From the NCBI RefSeq assembly GCF_000972845.2, contig NC_040029.1:3399811-3463810 (forward strand): 64,000 nt of DNA, given 5' to 3'. Positions 1 through 9,916 of the stretch are shown one piece after another. A program made the translations under genes and the position numbers. Origin of the DNA: Larimichthys crocea. Lineage: Eukaryota > Chordata > Actinopteri > Sciaenidae. The stretch's first letter is position 1. Every line of letters begins with the position of its first letter. The notes under the pieces are model-generated. The model worked only from the letters and a program-made list of their open reading frames with translations. It was not told the DNA's origin and did no database searches.

Positions 1-750
1 TGGAGAAAGTCACACAGCTGATTAGCTACAGCTTTCTCAAGTATCTTAGACAGAAAGGGAAGGTTTGATATCGGTCTGTAGTTGGCTAAGACCTCTGGGT
101 CTAGAGTGGGCTTTTTAAGAAGAGGTTTAATTACAGCTACCTTAAAGGACTGTGGTACATATCCTGATAATATCGACAGATTAATCATATCCAATAACGA
201 ATTACTAGCTACAGGTAAAACATCCTTGAGCAGCCTGGTTGGGATGGAGTCTAAGAGACAGGTTGACGGCTTAGCTGCAGAAATGATTAAAGTTATTTGA
301 TGAAGGTCGATGGGAGAAAAACAGTTTCAAAACTTGCTGTATCAGAATGCAGATCAATGCCTGTTGAGGGCAAGAGGTGATGAATTTTGTCTCTAATAGT
401 TATAATCTTATCATTAAAGAAGCTCATGAAGTCATTGCTACTTAGACCTAAAGGAATAGATGGTTCAGTAGAGCTGTGATTCTCTGTTAGCCTGGCTACA
501 GTGCTGAAGAGAAACCTGGGGTTGTTCTTATTCTCCTCAATTAAAGAAGAGTAATAGGCTGCTCTGGCATTACGGAGAGCCTTCCTGTATGTTTTGAGAC
601 TATCTTGCCAGACTAGATAAGATTCTTCCAGTTTAGTGGCACGCCATTTGCGTTCAGATTTACGTGCCTCTTGCTTTAATTTACGAGTCTGCTGGCTATA
701 CCATGGTGCTAGCCTTCTTTGTTTAATTATCTTCTTTATAAATGACATGT
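1..750 (-). mobile_element. LINE (L2/Rex1-like) ORF2 fragment, degenerate
   Basis: Read on the minus strand, about 750-293 encodes the linker between endonuclease and reverse transcriptase of a teleost LINE. Recognisable pieces are APWYSQQTRKLKQ, YRKALRNARAAYYSSLI, NPRFLFSTVARLT and SSNDFMSFFNDKI. About 291-1 continues in another frame with RT blocks 0-1: PTRLLKDVLPVAS, SGYVPQSFKVAVIKPLLKK and ANYRPISNLPFLSKILEKAVA. The two parts are separated by a frameshift near 293 (stop TAA after STFIK), and the usual residues before the PTRLL block look shortened. It is therefore an inactive copy. The RT catalytic block and 3' end lie left of base 1. The right-hand limit near 750 is approximate. Assignment to the L2/Rex1 group is by recalled motif similarity only. 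Confidence 0.82.
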
Positions 751-2614
751 ATTCACATATGTATATGCCAATGCAAATATGATTGTTCTGGTCAAAGTGT
801 TTCTTTCTAAAACAGGCCGAGTACAGTGGAGTAAACACTAATAAGGTGTACAGTTATGAATACGACATCACCCACCTTACATCTGTTTCCTGCCTTTAGT
901 ACACTTTCCACAGACAGTGGGAAAACTCAGTGCAGACAACCCAACAAGGCAGCATTTCAATCTGATATATGCAATTCATTTGCTCCTGTATCATTTAAAA
1001 AAACAGACAGACTTCACTGAACGTCAACTGGCCTTGAAAAACTCAGTCTACCTCAACATCCAGGTCTTCTGTGGTCAGATCTGACACTATTTGACCTCAC
1101 ATTTAAAAGGCAGACTCATTTCATCTGTCCACTGTGGGTACAAAGAAAACTTCTCAAAAAATCCTGCATCTGCATATTTGAGCCAGCTTCTTGAGCACAC
1201 GCACAACAACAATCCCATCATGCCCCTTTCTGTCTCTAATCTAACAAATGACACACTCCATGTGTTCGGAGCCAAGACACAAACATCCACAGTCTGGGCT
1301 TGCCTAAGTGTCTGTAAATAAACACTCATACTGGATGTCCATATTTACATTCCAACGTTTAACAGTTGATTGCTGTATTGATTTAGATTTAACAAACTGC
1401 CTTCAACACGTCAAAGCTCTTTTCTAATGTGTCAATATCCAATGATGTGTCATTTTGTGATGTATCATGCTGCACGTTCATCAATGAGCAGGACATTCCA
1501 TCAAAGCTGACAGTGGACACGAGGTGAATGACGCTGCTTAAACTCCATCTAACCGGACACAACAGAACCTCCTCCAACAAATAATGCCACGACACATTTT
1601 ACTGCAGTGACAGGATTACAACACAACAGGTCACGGCTCTCTGCAGCAGCTTCTGTTCACTATAAAGACATTTGTCCACATATCAGAGGAAGAAAACCAA
1701 AAGCAAGTCAGGACAGGGAGCTGACAAACAAGCTGTGTTTCAGGAAACGTCAAACCAACAACTTCAAAGTTAAATCACTCAGTGGAATTGAAGTACGACT
1801 TTCTTTTTATAATGCTATTGATAGTCTGTATCACAAACAGCTTCCACATCAGCATCACTCCTTTGTTCAAGCTTCATCTTGACGGCTTAAGTTTTGTGCA
1901 CAGCGACAAAGTCATGTCCTTGACAAGTCAGCTTATGCTCCAACACAGGTGACACTCATCTTTCTGTTCAGAGGTATGTGTAGAGAAATCTGAGCTACTC
2001 AAACACACAAGTTATTAATCTTATGACACATGGAACAAATCCACCGCTGACCACAAGCTGTATTCAAACGCTGCACAGTCCTTCATACCTCTGTAAATAT
2101 ACTCTTCACTTCTACATCAAATTCTTCAGACTTCATTTTCTCTGGAGCTTTACTTTCAAAACTTTGAACAAATATTTACTCTATGTGCACAAAGCAAACC
2201 TGCTCCACACACAAAGATTAGTCTGCTTCAAATATCTTCCTTCATTTGTCATCATCATACTCATACAACTCCATTTTGTTGTTGTCACTTGAATATTCTG
2301 GACTGCCAACATACAGTCTATACTACCATGTTATCCAAAAAACTTTGTCTGCTGCACTCTACATCACATGCTACCTTCTATGATTTCATATTTTAACATT
2401 AATGTCTCATATTCTGCACATCCAGCACACTACTATTCAGTCATCATCAGCCTCCAGGTTCCAAAGAAATGAGAGCTGTGTAAAGTGTGGCTGAACTCCT
2501 CCACACACTACAGTGAGTTCAGAATGAAGCGATCTACATGACTGGAGTCAACAACAACACTGCTCATACATCAATGTCTCACCTGGTCAGGTGTGTACAC
2601 TCACATAGATGAAG
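751..2614. other. intergenic stretch, nothing recognised
   Basis: AT-rich DNA with only short ORFs on both strands and none with a recognisable domain. The longest (1607-1882 plus, 2023-2292 plus, 1087-1329 minus) have low-complexity or compositionally random translations and no convincing splice sites. If the unidentified minus-strand gene to the right continues leftwards, later exons or its 3'UTR could lie here, but I could not support any. Confidence 0.4.
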
Positions 2615-2619
2615 CCTCC

Positions 2620-3291
2620 TGTTACGGCTGTCGCCGTTTCGCCCCGCGCAGGTGTGTGTGTGTGGTGTTTTCCCCTATACATAAATACAGGTGTGCGGTT
2701 GCCGGTCCCTGGTTGGCCCCAAACTAGAGGAGGCGGGGACAACACATCCGTGGCTGTACAGGGCTAGGATTGGTGCGGCATCATTTCCACGCCGCCAATG
2801 AGAGCGCCCCCGCAGCAGCATCACCGGGATTTAAACCACAGCTGCCCGAGCATCATGGCGGCTTTACTTGGTTGTGTTTCGTGAGCTCGCCTTGTTTGTG
2901 TCTGATGATACTCGTTAGTTTGTATTTTGTAACAGGAGGTTTAGTTAGTTTAGAGATATTACTGATTACACCTGAGTAGATTTCTGTTAGACTCATTAGT
3001 TTAGAAGTGCTGTTTCTGGTGTATTTTTGTTATCTACTAGAAGCTTAGTTAGTGAGGTTTTTCTTTCTCGTTTTGATTTTACTAGTTAGATAACATAGGC
3101 TCTCTTTAGCGTTCTTTTTGTTATATTTGTTTGTTCGTTTAACAGCACTTGTTCGCCCTTACTTCCCTTTTGCCTCACCTCCTTTTGTTAAAACAATCTG
3201 AATCTTCATTTAATAAAATACTTTTGTTTAATAATCTTTAAAATCTGGTTTTATGTTACTTCCTTTCATACCCCTTCATTGGGTCGTAACA
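2620..3291 (+). mobile_element. Solo LTR (Ty3/gypsy-type termini) with 5-bp TSD
   Basis: This 672-bp block begins TGTTACGG and ends GTCGTAACA, so its termini form the inverted TGTTAC/GTAACA pair typical of LTRs. It is flanked on both sides by CCTCC (2615-2619 and 3292-3296), a perfect 5-bp target site duplication. Inside are a GC-rich promoter-like half with a CCAAT (about 2794) and TTTAAA-type box, then a T-rich half with AATAAA at 3212-3217, matching U3-R-U5 order in the plus direction. No gag or pol coding sequence adjoins it, so it is a solo LTR left by LTR-LTR recombination. The family name is not determined. Confidence 0.85.
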
Positions 3292-3296
3292 CCTCC

Positions 3297-4249
3297 ATTA
3301 ACCACATTCACACCAGATACAGTCAACACCATACTCAGAGTTCTGTCCATCGACCAGGAGAATCAGAAACCCAGTGGATGTGTCACTGATCATGTGACAC
3401 TTAACTGTGTCTGTGCACTGAAGATTCAAACAGGCTCAAGTGTCATGCTCAAGCTCAGCCATAACTACTATCAATGGCAGGTGACAGCACGCATCATTTA
3501 CCACACTATATGCAATCACTGGATTTACATCTGAAGTCAAGGGTGGAACTCTCATCATCAGCAGATGAACAGGACGCAGACTCATCAGTTCATGTTTAAG
3601 CTGGAAGAATGAGCAGCGTCTATTTTGAAATTCTGTTTGACAATAAATTCAAAAATTCAAAGCAGCAGTCAACTCAGTTATACTGCACACTCTGCATGTG
3701 CTAAAACTACAACATTGGAATAAGTCACATGCTGCTGTGTGTACCCACACTCAGCACATATGCTCCAATAAACTACCACATCATAAACATAGAAAGAATA
3801 ATGGCAGCATGGTGCCAGTCACTGTACAAATACAATACAGACGTTTCTGGCTTGCTTCAGTTGAACTGGCCAACCTGCTCCCTGCTACACGTACGTATAA
3901 ACGTCTGTCTTGCCAGACAGGACTGATCACATCACTGCACAGGTTGTGTTTCCATTTAGTTTATTCATTTTATTTACACGGCGAATGAAACTAAAATGAG
4001 GTCTGTCGTCACTTTAATGTGAAACCGAGACTACAGAAAGGCCACCAGCCAAAACTATTACAGTGAAAGTCACATGTAAGTGCTGCTTTCAATCATAACT
4101 GTGTACAAGTGTAATTGGCTCTATGCTTCATCAGCCAGGTGGGGTGCTACACATGGTGGTTCAGAAGAGTTTTCCCTTCACTGAAGTGCTGTGAGTAGCT
4201 CTATATAAACACACTTCATTATCATCATCGTATTCTGCAGTGGACAAAC
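3297..4249. other. non-coding stretch, nothing recognised
   Basis: No exon-like signal stands out. Short ORFs at 3698-3988 (plus) and neighbours lack known motifs. The stretch sits between the solo LTR and the last candidate exon of the unidentified minus-strand gene and may be its intron or 3'UTR. Confidence 0.35.
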
Positions 4250-4305
4250 CTTTCACAGCAGCGACAGGCGACGGCTGAACACACCTCATGATGCAACACC
4301 TCCTC
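4250..4305 (-). CDS. candidate exon of unidentified minus-strand gene
   Basis: The minus strand shows a good acceptor (pyrimidine-rich tract ending TTCTTTTAG) immediately before GAGGAGGTGTTGC at 4305. In phase 0, continuing from the exon at 5679-5732, it reads EEVLHHEVCSAVACRCCE. A weak donor (AAAG/GTTTGT) follows at 4249. Without splicing there, the frame runs eight more residues to a TGA stop, so it could also be a terminal exon. The product is not recognised. Membership in the same transcript as the ATG exon at 6022-6099 is inferred from strand, compatible phase and the acceptor only. Confidence 0.3.
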
Positions 4306-4829
4306 CTAAAAGAAGAACAGATGAGCAAACTATCAATACCATGGGCAAATACAAGCAGACATTTATTTTGTTTATTAAATGATGTTTGAGCTATAAGCAG
4401 CACCATCAACCTGACTCCTAATGAACTGTTGGTGTTGTCTCAGGGTTTCTCTTGTTCTCTTAAAAGGCAGCTAACTGAAGAATCCCCGAATAAAATGATT
4501 CGAGGTTTAAGATGTTACACTAAGAACACTCTGATAACATCTCCCTCCTTCACCTGTGGCACTGACATTGAGCCCGATTTGAAAAGCTAAAAGTACTTTT
4601 ATTTCCTCAGTTGGAACTTGTTGTCAGACGGTAGACCAGGCTACGTTATCCTTGTTCAAAACATAAGAACAAACGTTTCTTTAATTTATCCTTCAGAGAG
4701 TGTTAAACACTTCAGAGACACTTGTATTGGTATGAGAAGTGCAGATAAGAGGAGCAGTGGTGAGTCAAAAGAAACTTATTTAAATTGTGGGCTAACTTTT
4801 ACAGACACTTAAAGCTGTGGTGTCGCTCA

Positions 4830-5130
4830 GTAGGGGCTGGGCAATATCGATAGTTTAATCTATATCAATTTATTTTCAAACACCATATATACCATGATAT
4901 CCTTAATATTGACAGTTTATTTTGCATTAAAATGACTATACATTCCTTCCACTGAGGTGCCAGTCCGTGGTAGTGTTATCTGTGTGTCAGCTGTTGCAGT
5001 GCATTGTGGGATTTGTAGTATGAGTGGTGGGAGTACGATTTACCAACAAGCCGTTAATAGAAGGATGAAATTATCCAGCCACGGAAAAAATATATATATT
5101 GAGTATCACCATTCAGGTAAAAAATAGAGA
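4830..5130. mobile_element. Partial DNA-transposon-like repeat (GGGCTGGGCAATAT start)
   Basis: The sequence AGGGGCTGGGCAATATCGATA at 4832-4852, followed by an AT-rich stretch and ending near ATATTGAGTATCACCATTCAG at about 5097-5117, resembles a teleost DNA-transposon family whose ends read AGGGCTGGGCGATAT. I did not find the matching inverted terminus or a target duplication, so the copy is probably truncated or decayed. Assignment is by recalled similarity only. Confidence 0.4.
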
Positions 5131-5678
5131 TGACTTTTGGTCTCACTCAGGAGAGAAGTTTGAGTTTTTAAATAAAGCCTCCAAGTTGAAGAATTTCATG
5201 TCATAGTATGATCATTTTTTTTATCAAGTCTTTACATTTATAAATCATGTATTGAACCTGCCCATGGTCACCTCAAATTTCCAATTCTCTCATGGAACCA
5301 GTATTACAAGTTATAAATCTACATGTCAATAATAACAACTGGTATCACTGTCCTTCTGTTTTTTTATTTCTAATGTTTTCAAACTTTTCAAAACATTCTG
5401 TTTTTTGGTGAAAGTCACCCAGCTGCTTCTTAAAACTTCAAATCTGGAGATTCATTTTTACCTGAAGTGTCAATGAGTCAGCACAGGCAGCTCATGTAAT
5501 TTGTAACGGCTTATAGAATCAGGGTTATTGCAGGTTTCACAAACATCAACCTGTGTTGGTGTTTCGGTGCATGAACATTAAGTATAAAGAAAAGTCGTCT
5601 TCCTCATCATGACCATGCATCTAATGCACAAACTCTTCACGCCTGTTTACTCAAACACTGAATAAAGTAAAGACAAAC

Positions 5679-5732
5679 CTGCTGCTTTGCGAGTCTCCTC
5701 CGGGAGGCAACAGCTGTTCCACATTTTGGTGT
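5679..5732 (-). CDS. candidate internal exon of unidentified minus-strand gene
   Basis: On the minus strand a strong acceptor (long T-rich tract ending TTTTCATTAG) precedes ACACCAAAATGTGG at 5732. The 54-bp exon (18 codons, phase 0 at both ends) encodes TPKCGTAVASRRRLAKQQ, then a moderate donor CAG/GTTTGT. It joins in frame after the ATG exon at 6022-6099, which also ends in phase 0. The peptide is basic and rich in Ser/Arg with no domain I recognise. The symmetrical phase and strong acceptor favour a real exon, but the donor is not consensus. Confidence 0.45.
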
Positions 5733-6021
5733 CTAATGAAAAGAAAAACAAACTTTTTTGAAGCCACATTTGGAGCACAGCTTCCTATTGACCACATAAG
5801 CATCCTTGAATATTAATTTAGAGTGTCAGGAAGGAGGAGACACTTTACAAAAAGACTTCAACCAGCACAGAATTTCCATGCAAATGACTTTTGGCTGGAA
5901 GATGCGGAAACATCTTCATCCATCGAAGCCAACAGGCTTTAATAGGATGAGACTTACATCAAGTCAATTATAGCACCAAAGCAATAATTCTTAATAGTAA
6001 AGTAGAAAATAATATGCTCAC

Positions 6022-6099
6022 CTTAAGCTGACTGCTGCAGGGACTGGCCAGGACAGTCGGTCGCTCTGCCATCTTCTTCTTGACTGTAGGAGCCGCCAT
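6022..6099 (-). CDS. first coding exon of unidentified minus-strand gene
   Basis: The minus strand shows an acceptor (TTTATGTGCTTTCAG) at 6107, a 7-nt leader GTGCTGC, then ATGGCGGCTCC starting at 6099. The open frame encodes 26 residues, MAAPTVKKKMAERPTVLASP followed by CSSQLK, and ends at a near-consensus donor AAG/GTGAGC at 6021. The start context GCTGC-ATG-G is acceptable for vertebrate initiation. A 5'UTR exon with a perfect donor lies upstream at 8273. I do not recognise the protein. Lys-rich start and Ser/Pro content suggest a disordered N-terminus. Synteny alone (mammalian GABRG3 lies beside OCA2) does not identify it. Confidence 0.55.
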
Positions 6100-6265
6100 G
6101 CAGCACCTGAAAGCACATAAACACAATTGATTAATAATGACACACGTACCGCTGCAATAGAAAATTGGACATGACATAAAATACATCATAACTGAGCAGC
6201 TGGTGCTTGTAGTATTGAGCGATTCAAAGTGAATGTTTAAGTTATTTTATTTTTCCCGCCACGTC

Positions 6266-6287
6266 AAAAAAAAAAAAAAAAAAAAAA
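6266..6287. repeat. poly(A) run
   Basis: Twenty-two consecutive A residues, just right of the ATG exon of the unidentified gene and inside its first intron. No SINE or retrocopy body with an A-tail could be attached to it with confidence. Confidence 0.9.
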
Positions 6288-6403
6288 GTACAAGAAGCCG
6301 CCATGAGGCTGACTACATTAACAACCTGCTGCAGGTGTGCCGGTACTTGCTTAATTAATGCGTCGCCATTGTCTCGTGAAATAATGCCCACAGTTTAGTA
6401 TTT

Positions 6404-6491
6404 TATCTGTGCGCCATTAACTTGTTCTTCCACATAATGGCTGGCAGTATCTGTGCGCCATTAACTTGTTCTTCCACATAATGGCTGGCAG
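6404..6491. repeat. 44-bp direct tandem duplication
   Basis: Two head-to-tail copies of a 44-bp unit beginning TATCTGTGCGCCATTAACTT, at 6404-6447 and 6448-6491, appear identical by eye. The second copy ends 7 bp before the left terminus of the foldback element at 6499. The duplication may have arisen by slippage or during insertion or repair of that element. Confidence 0.9.
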
Positions 6492-6784
6492 TCGACACCA
6501 TAGACATATATACATAGACGCCGCATTGAGCGCTGAATCGTACGTCGACGTCGCCGCCATATTGGAAATGGCAGGTCTGCCCGTAAACTAATATAAGGAA
6601 ATGGACTGAACTTCATAAAGAGCCTTTCTACAAAGTTCTTTAACTTAATGCCTCTTATACACCCATTCACACACACACTAATATATCTGGGAAACAAACA
6701 GCACCAAACCAACGTATGTATTTTTCTAATGCTTATATGAGTGTTTACAGCTACTAATGTGTGTAACACTGTTACTGTGATGAT

Positions 6785-6895
6785 CTCTTTCGAGACTGCT
6801 TCCCTGCCAAAAACTAAACAAAACTAACAAAACAGCTTATGTCCTCCTCTGTAAGTCGCTTTGGATAAAAGCGTCTGCTAAATGCAATGTAATGT
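6785..6895 (+). mobile_element. Short LINE/SINE 3'-end insertion nested in foldback arm
   Basis: This 111-bp segment is present in the left arm but absent from the matching right arm. It is bounded by TGAT on both sides (6781-6784 and 6896-6899), while the right arm has a single TGAT at that point. It carries GTAAGTCGCTTTGGATAAAA and GCGTCTGCTAAATG, then a tail of ATG/TAATG units. I recall this 3' tail as shared by teleost L2-type LINEs and the SINEs they mobilise. It is read as a 5'-truncated retrotransposon insertion made after the foldback element formed. Confidence 0.75.
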
Positions 6896-7010
6896 TGATA
6901 AATATTGAAATATTTATATTTAACATTTAATCTGTGTCTATAATAACCAGATCCTGAAATGTAGATGTGACATGAGGGTTTTCTGAATAAAGAGCACTAA
7001 CATGTACATA

Positions 7011-7013
7011 CAT

Positions 7014-7044
<31 letters not shown>

Positions 7045-7194
7045 GATATATATATATATCTATAGATATATATTATCTATTATAATATAATATAATATAT
7101 ATATCCCACATTACATATAGTACACACACACACACACATCATATAATATATATATTATTTATATATATGCCTTTTTTGTCTATATATATATGTA
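7011..7194. repeat. AT/CA-rich loop of foldback element
   Basis: Alternating TA tracts with two short CA runs occupy the centre between the two inverted arms. The sequence is low-complexity and likely length-variable. It could extrude as a cruciform together with the arms. Confidence 0.8.
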
Positions 7195-7370
7195 TGTATA
7201 TATGTTCACGTGTAATGCTCTTTATTCAGAAAACCCTCATCTCACATCTACATTTCAAGATCTGGTTATTATAGACACAGATTAAATGTTAAATATAACA
7301 TTTCAATATTTATCATCACAGTAACAGTGTTACACACATTAGTAGCTGTAAACACTCAGCATTAGAAAAA

Positions 7371-7452
7371 TACATACGTTGGTTTGGTGCTTACATAAGG
7401 AGTAAACATTTATAATCATCACTTTAAAAGTTACATACGTTGTTTCTGGTGC
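7371..7452. repeat. 61-bp partial duplication within right foldback arm
   Basis: TACATACGTTGGTTTGGTGC at 7371-7390 recurs in diverged form as TACATACGTTGTTTCTGGTGC at 7432-7452. The left arm has only one copy of this stretch, so the intervening 61 bp is an arm-specific duplication or insertion. Confidence 0.65.
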
Positions 7453-7981
7453 CTGTTTGTTTCCCAGATATATTAGTGTGTGTGTGAATGGGTGTATAAG
7501 AGGCATTAACTTAAAGAACTTTGTAGAAAGGCGCTTTATGAAGTTCAGTCCATTTCCTTGTATTAGTTTACGGGCAGATCTGCCTTATCCAATATGGCGG
7601 ACCCGTTGACGTATCGCGACCAACGACCAACCCGCTCAATGCGGCGTCTATGTATATATGTCTATGTATATATGTCTATGGTCTACACATTATTTACATC
7701 ATTAGTAACTTTCAAACAAACACCTTGCTCGTGACGGTAACGACACACCTGCTCCGTGATTAGCCCTCGGCCTTCCTGTTTAAAGTACGTTATCCGCTGG
7801 CTGTTACATATATACGTATATGTGTTGTACTATAGAGATAGCGACTGAAACCAGCATGAAAAAAGCCTTAAAAATTAAACTGACCACGCGTCTAAAAAGG
7901 CCTCAGTTTGTCTCTTCAAATCTTGGAAATGTTTGGCATGGTCTCAGTCTTCAGTTCAGCAAACAGAGTAGAAGGGTCAGG

Positions 7982-8062
7982 AAGCTATTTATACCGCCGT
8001 TCAAAAATTTGATCCGACCAATCAGCGCGCTTTAACTTCCGTTAACCCGCGCTGATTGGACA
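7982..8062 (-). promoter_or_regulatory. Facing CCAAT boxes in hairpin plus minus-strand TATA-like box
   Basis: CCAATCAGCGCG (8018-8029) and CGCGCTGATTGG (8048-8059) are perfect 12-bp inverted repeats, with a further TTAAC/GTTAA pairing inside the 18-nt spacer. Each arm is a CCAAT box flanked by CpGs, facing in opposite directions. On the minus strand TATAAATA lies at about 7986-7993, downstream of the CCAAT pair at a promoter-like distance. This could be a minus-strand promoter or a bidirectional element. Promoter function is inferred from motifs alone. Confidence 0.35.
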
Positions 8063-8272
8063 GAGGTGGAGTCCGGATGATTCCGAGGACCCTGAGCTGT
8101 TCAAAACATTAATACTGAACATTATTTATCTGAGGAAATTATTAAGGACCACTATTGAAAAAGTTTAGCCTCTTTGAATTTTAGTTTTTTTTTTTTGTCC
8201 AGTCATTTTAGCTAAAATCATTCATGTAGCCGACCCCTCTGTGTAAACGTTGAATGGTACGGTCCAACTTAC

Positions 8273-8298
8273 CTGCAAAGCCGGAAGCGGATGTTGTC
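8273..8298 (-). promoter_or_regulatory. 5'UTR exon end and ETS-type promoter of unidentified gene
   Basis: On the minus strand the sequence ACATCCGCTTCCGGCTTTGCAG ends at 8273 and is followed by the perfect donor GTAAGT. CCGGAAGC on the plus strand (8281-8288) is an ETS-family motif typical of housekeeping TATA-less promoters. A non-coding first exon spliced to the acceptor at 6107 would put the start codon at 6099. The transcription start is not defined, so the right boundary is nominal. Confidence 0.4.
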
Positions 8299-8539
8299 AA
8301 AATAAAGTCAAGTTTATTTTACTTTATTTTACTTTTATATCTCTCTAATCGCTGCATTTGAGTTCATGACTGACTTATGACTATTAACCAATTATATCAT
8401 TATATTATTTGTCTTACTCAGTGACATCATATACAATATATTTTACTTACTATTTTGATATTTTATTATGTATAGTCTGTTCTTTATATTTTTATTCTCA
8501 TGTTGTCTATCATCACTGTGTGTAATGCTGCTGCAGCAC

Positions 8540-8540
<1 letters not shown>

Positions 8541-8574
<34 letters not shown>

Positions 8575-8582
8575 GTCTATCT
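8541..8582. repeat. (CTAT)n microsatellite
   Basis: About ten CTAT units with one CTGT interruption near the end. A tetranucleotide repeat of this length is likely polymorphic. Confidence 0.95.
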
Positions 8583-8880
8583 TAATGGCAACTTTGCATT
8601 CAGTCACTGAGTTTTTGGCTGTTGGCTGTATATTATTCACTTATCAATGAGACATATAGGACATATAGATATCTGACAATGAGATGTGTCATTTATTGAA
8701 ACACATCAGTCACATAGCCAGACTAGACAGACTAAGCCTGCAGTGACTGCACTGAGTTGACTGACTGTTATGTTGTGAAATATATTAGACAATGGTTAAA
8801 TTATTAATATTGGAAATTATACCACTTTAATGTGGTTTTATGTGTCTAAGAAAAAAAATGTAGGTAAAAAACCAAAAGTG

Positions 8881-8917
8881 CTATATATATNNNNNNNNNN
8901 ATATATATATCTATATA

Positions 8918-8954
<37 letters not shown>
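8881..8954. other. AT microsatellite with assembly gap (N at 8891-8900)
   Basis: A TA dinucleotide array interrupted by ten N. The N run is a gap placeholder, and the true repeat length is unknown. It lies directly left of the first copy of the 2.3-kb duplicated block. Confidence 0.95.
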
Positions 8955-8957
<3 letters not shown>

Positions 8958-9916
8958 CACACACACCACTCAAGTGGATCTACAAATATACCATTTAGGT
9001 TGGAAGTGCAATTGACTTTCAAATCAGTGCAGCTATATGTGACAGGTCGTCTCCTTCCCTGCCACTCTCTCTCTCTCTATATATATATTGTCCTGATGAG
9101 GGGCAGCATAATGCGCCCTTATCCGCGGCTGTGGCCTGTTGGCGTGGCCATCATGGTGGTTGGCGTGGCCTTACAGGTATACGGTTCTTCCATTCAGCGT
9201 GACCGGCTGTTGGGGCAGTGGAGGGACGAATCGCTCTACCAGAAGCCCTTCCTGGGTGATTGACCCGCAGCCTTGAGCCCTTTAACCTCCGTCTCTCCGG
9301 GGCGTCACTGTAATTTGCCGGCATGCATTCGGTCACTTTTCCTGGGGCCCATGCTGCTGTGTTGGCTCAGTCAAATCTTTGGCTTGGCCCACCTGGGCCT
9401 GTCAGTGACTACGCCCTCGATCTGCTGTTTGACTTAAGACGTCTCACTGTTTTTAATTCATTGTGTGTGATATGTGTATTGCTGAGTTGTGTTGTCATTA
9501 TTCAGTGTTTCAGTGTATTTTTCCTTTCATTTCATTTCATTGTACTTCACACCAGTCCTGTGCAGCACCTTTGGCATGTTTGAACTTGTTTTCTGTCTGG
9601 TTAGGTGCTGTGGCCCAGAGCAGTAGCCCGTTCCTGGTGGTGGTCCCCTTCACAATTTTTTTTAGTTTGGAGTGTGAGTGCAGTGTCCACGGGTGCCCAG
9701 CCCTTTTCATTTAGCTCTTGTTTCTGCCTGGTGCTAATTTTTACGTGATTATTTTATTGCAGGTTTCTGGTGTGTGAACTTCTTAATTTTGTTTTGCTAA
9801 TTACCTATTTCTTTTCTGTTTCATAAGTTTCTTAATTTGCAAACAGTCTCTTGCCCCGTGGTATTATCGAACCTGTGGCCTTGTACATTAAAAGTCAGGG
9901 AACCACAATTTCCTGT

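Larger units (their letters stand above)
6499..7681. mobile_element. Foldback / long-TIR DNA element (about 1.18 kb)
   Basis: A left arm (about 6499-7010) and a right arm (about 7195-7681) are inverted copies of each other around an AT/CA-rich centre. The ends read CCATAGACATATATACATAG on the left and the reverse complement on the right (CTATGTATATATGTCTATGG). Matched inner blocks include the segments around 6593-6640 and 7500-7560, and around 6949-6997 and 7213-7265. The right end carries one extra TATATATGTCTATG unit. No transposase ORF is present, so it is non-autonomous. A clear target duplication was not found. The arms differ mainly by one insertion on the left and one duplication on the right. 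Confidence 0.82.

Noticed and set aside
2770..2979. ORF inside the solo LTR
   Set aside because: Falls in the LTR promoter/R region; LTRs of this type do not encode protein here.
6404..6491. Short direct repeats as a CRISPR-like array
   Set aside because: Only two adjoining copies with no spacers, in a eukaryotic genome; simple tandem duplication.
9000..9263. ORF in copy A of the 2.3-kb block (counterpart 11340-11606)
   Set aside because: The two copies shift frame relative to each other through small indels, so the reading frame is not maintained.
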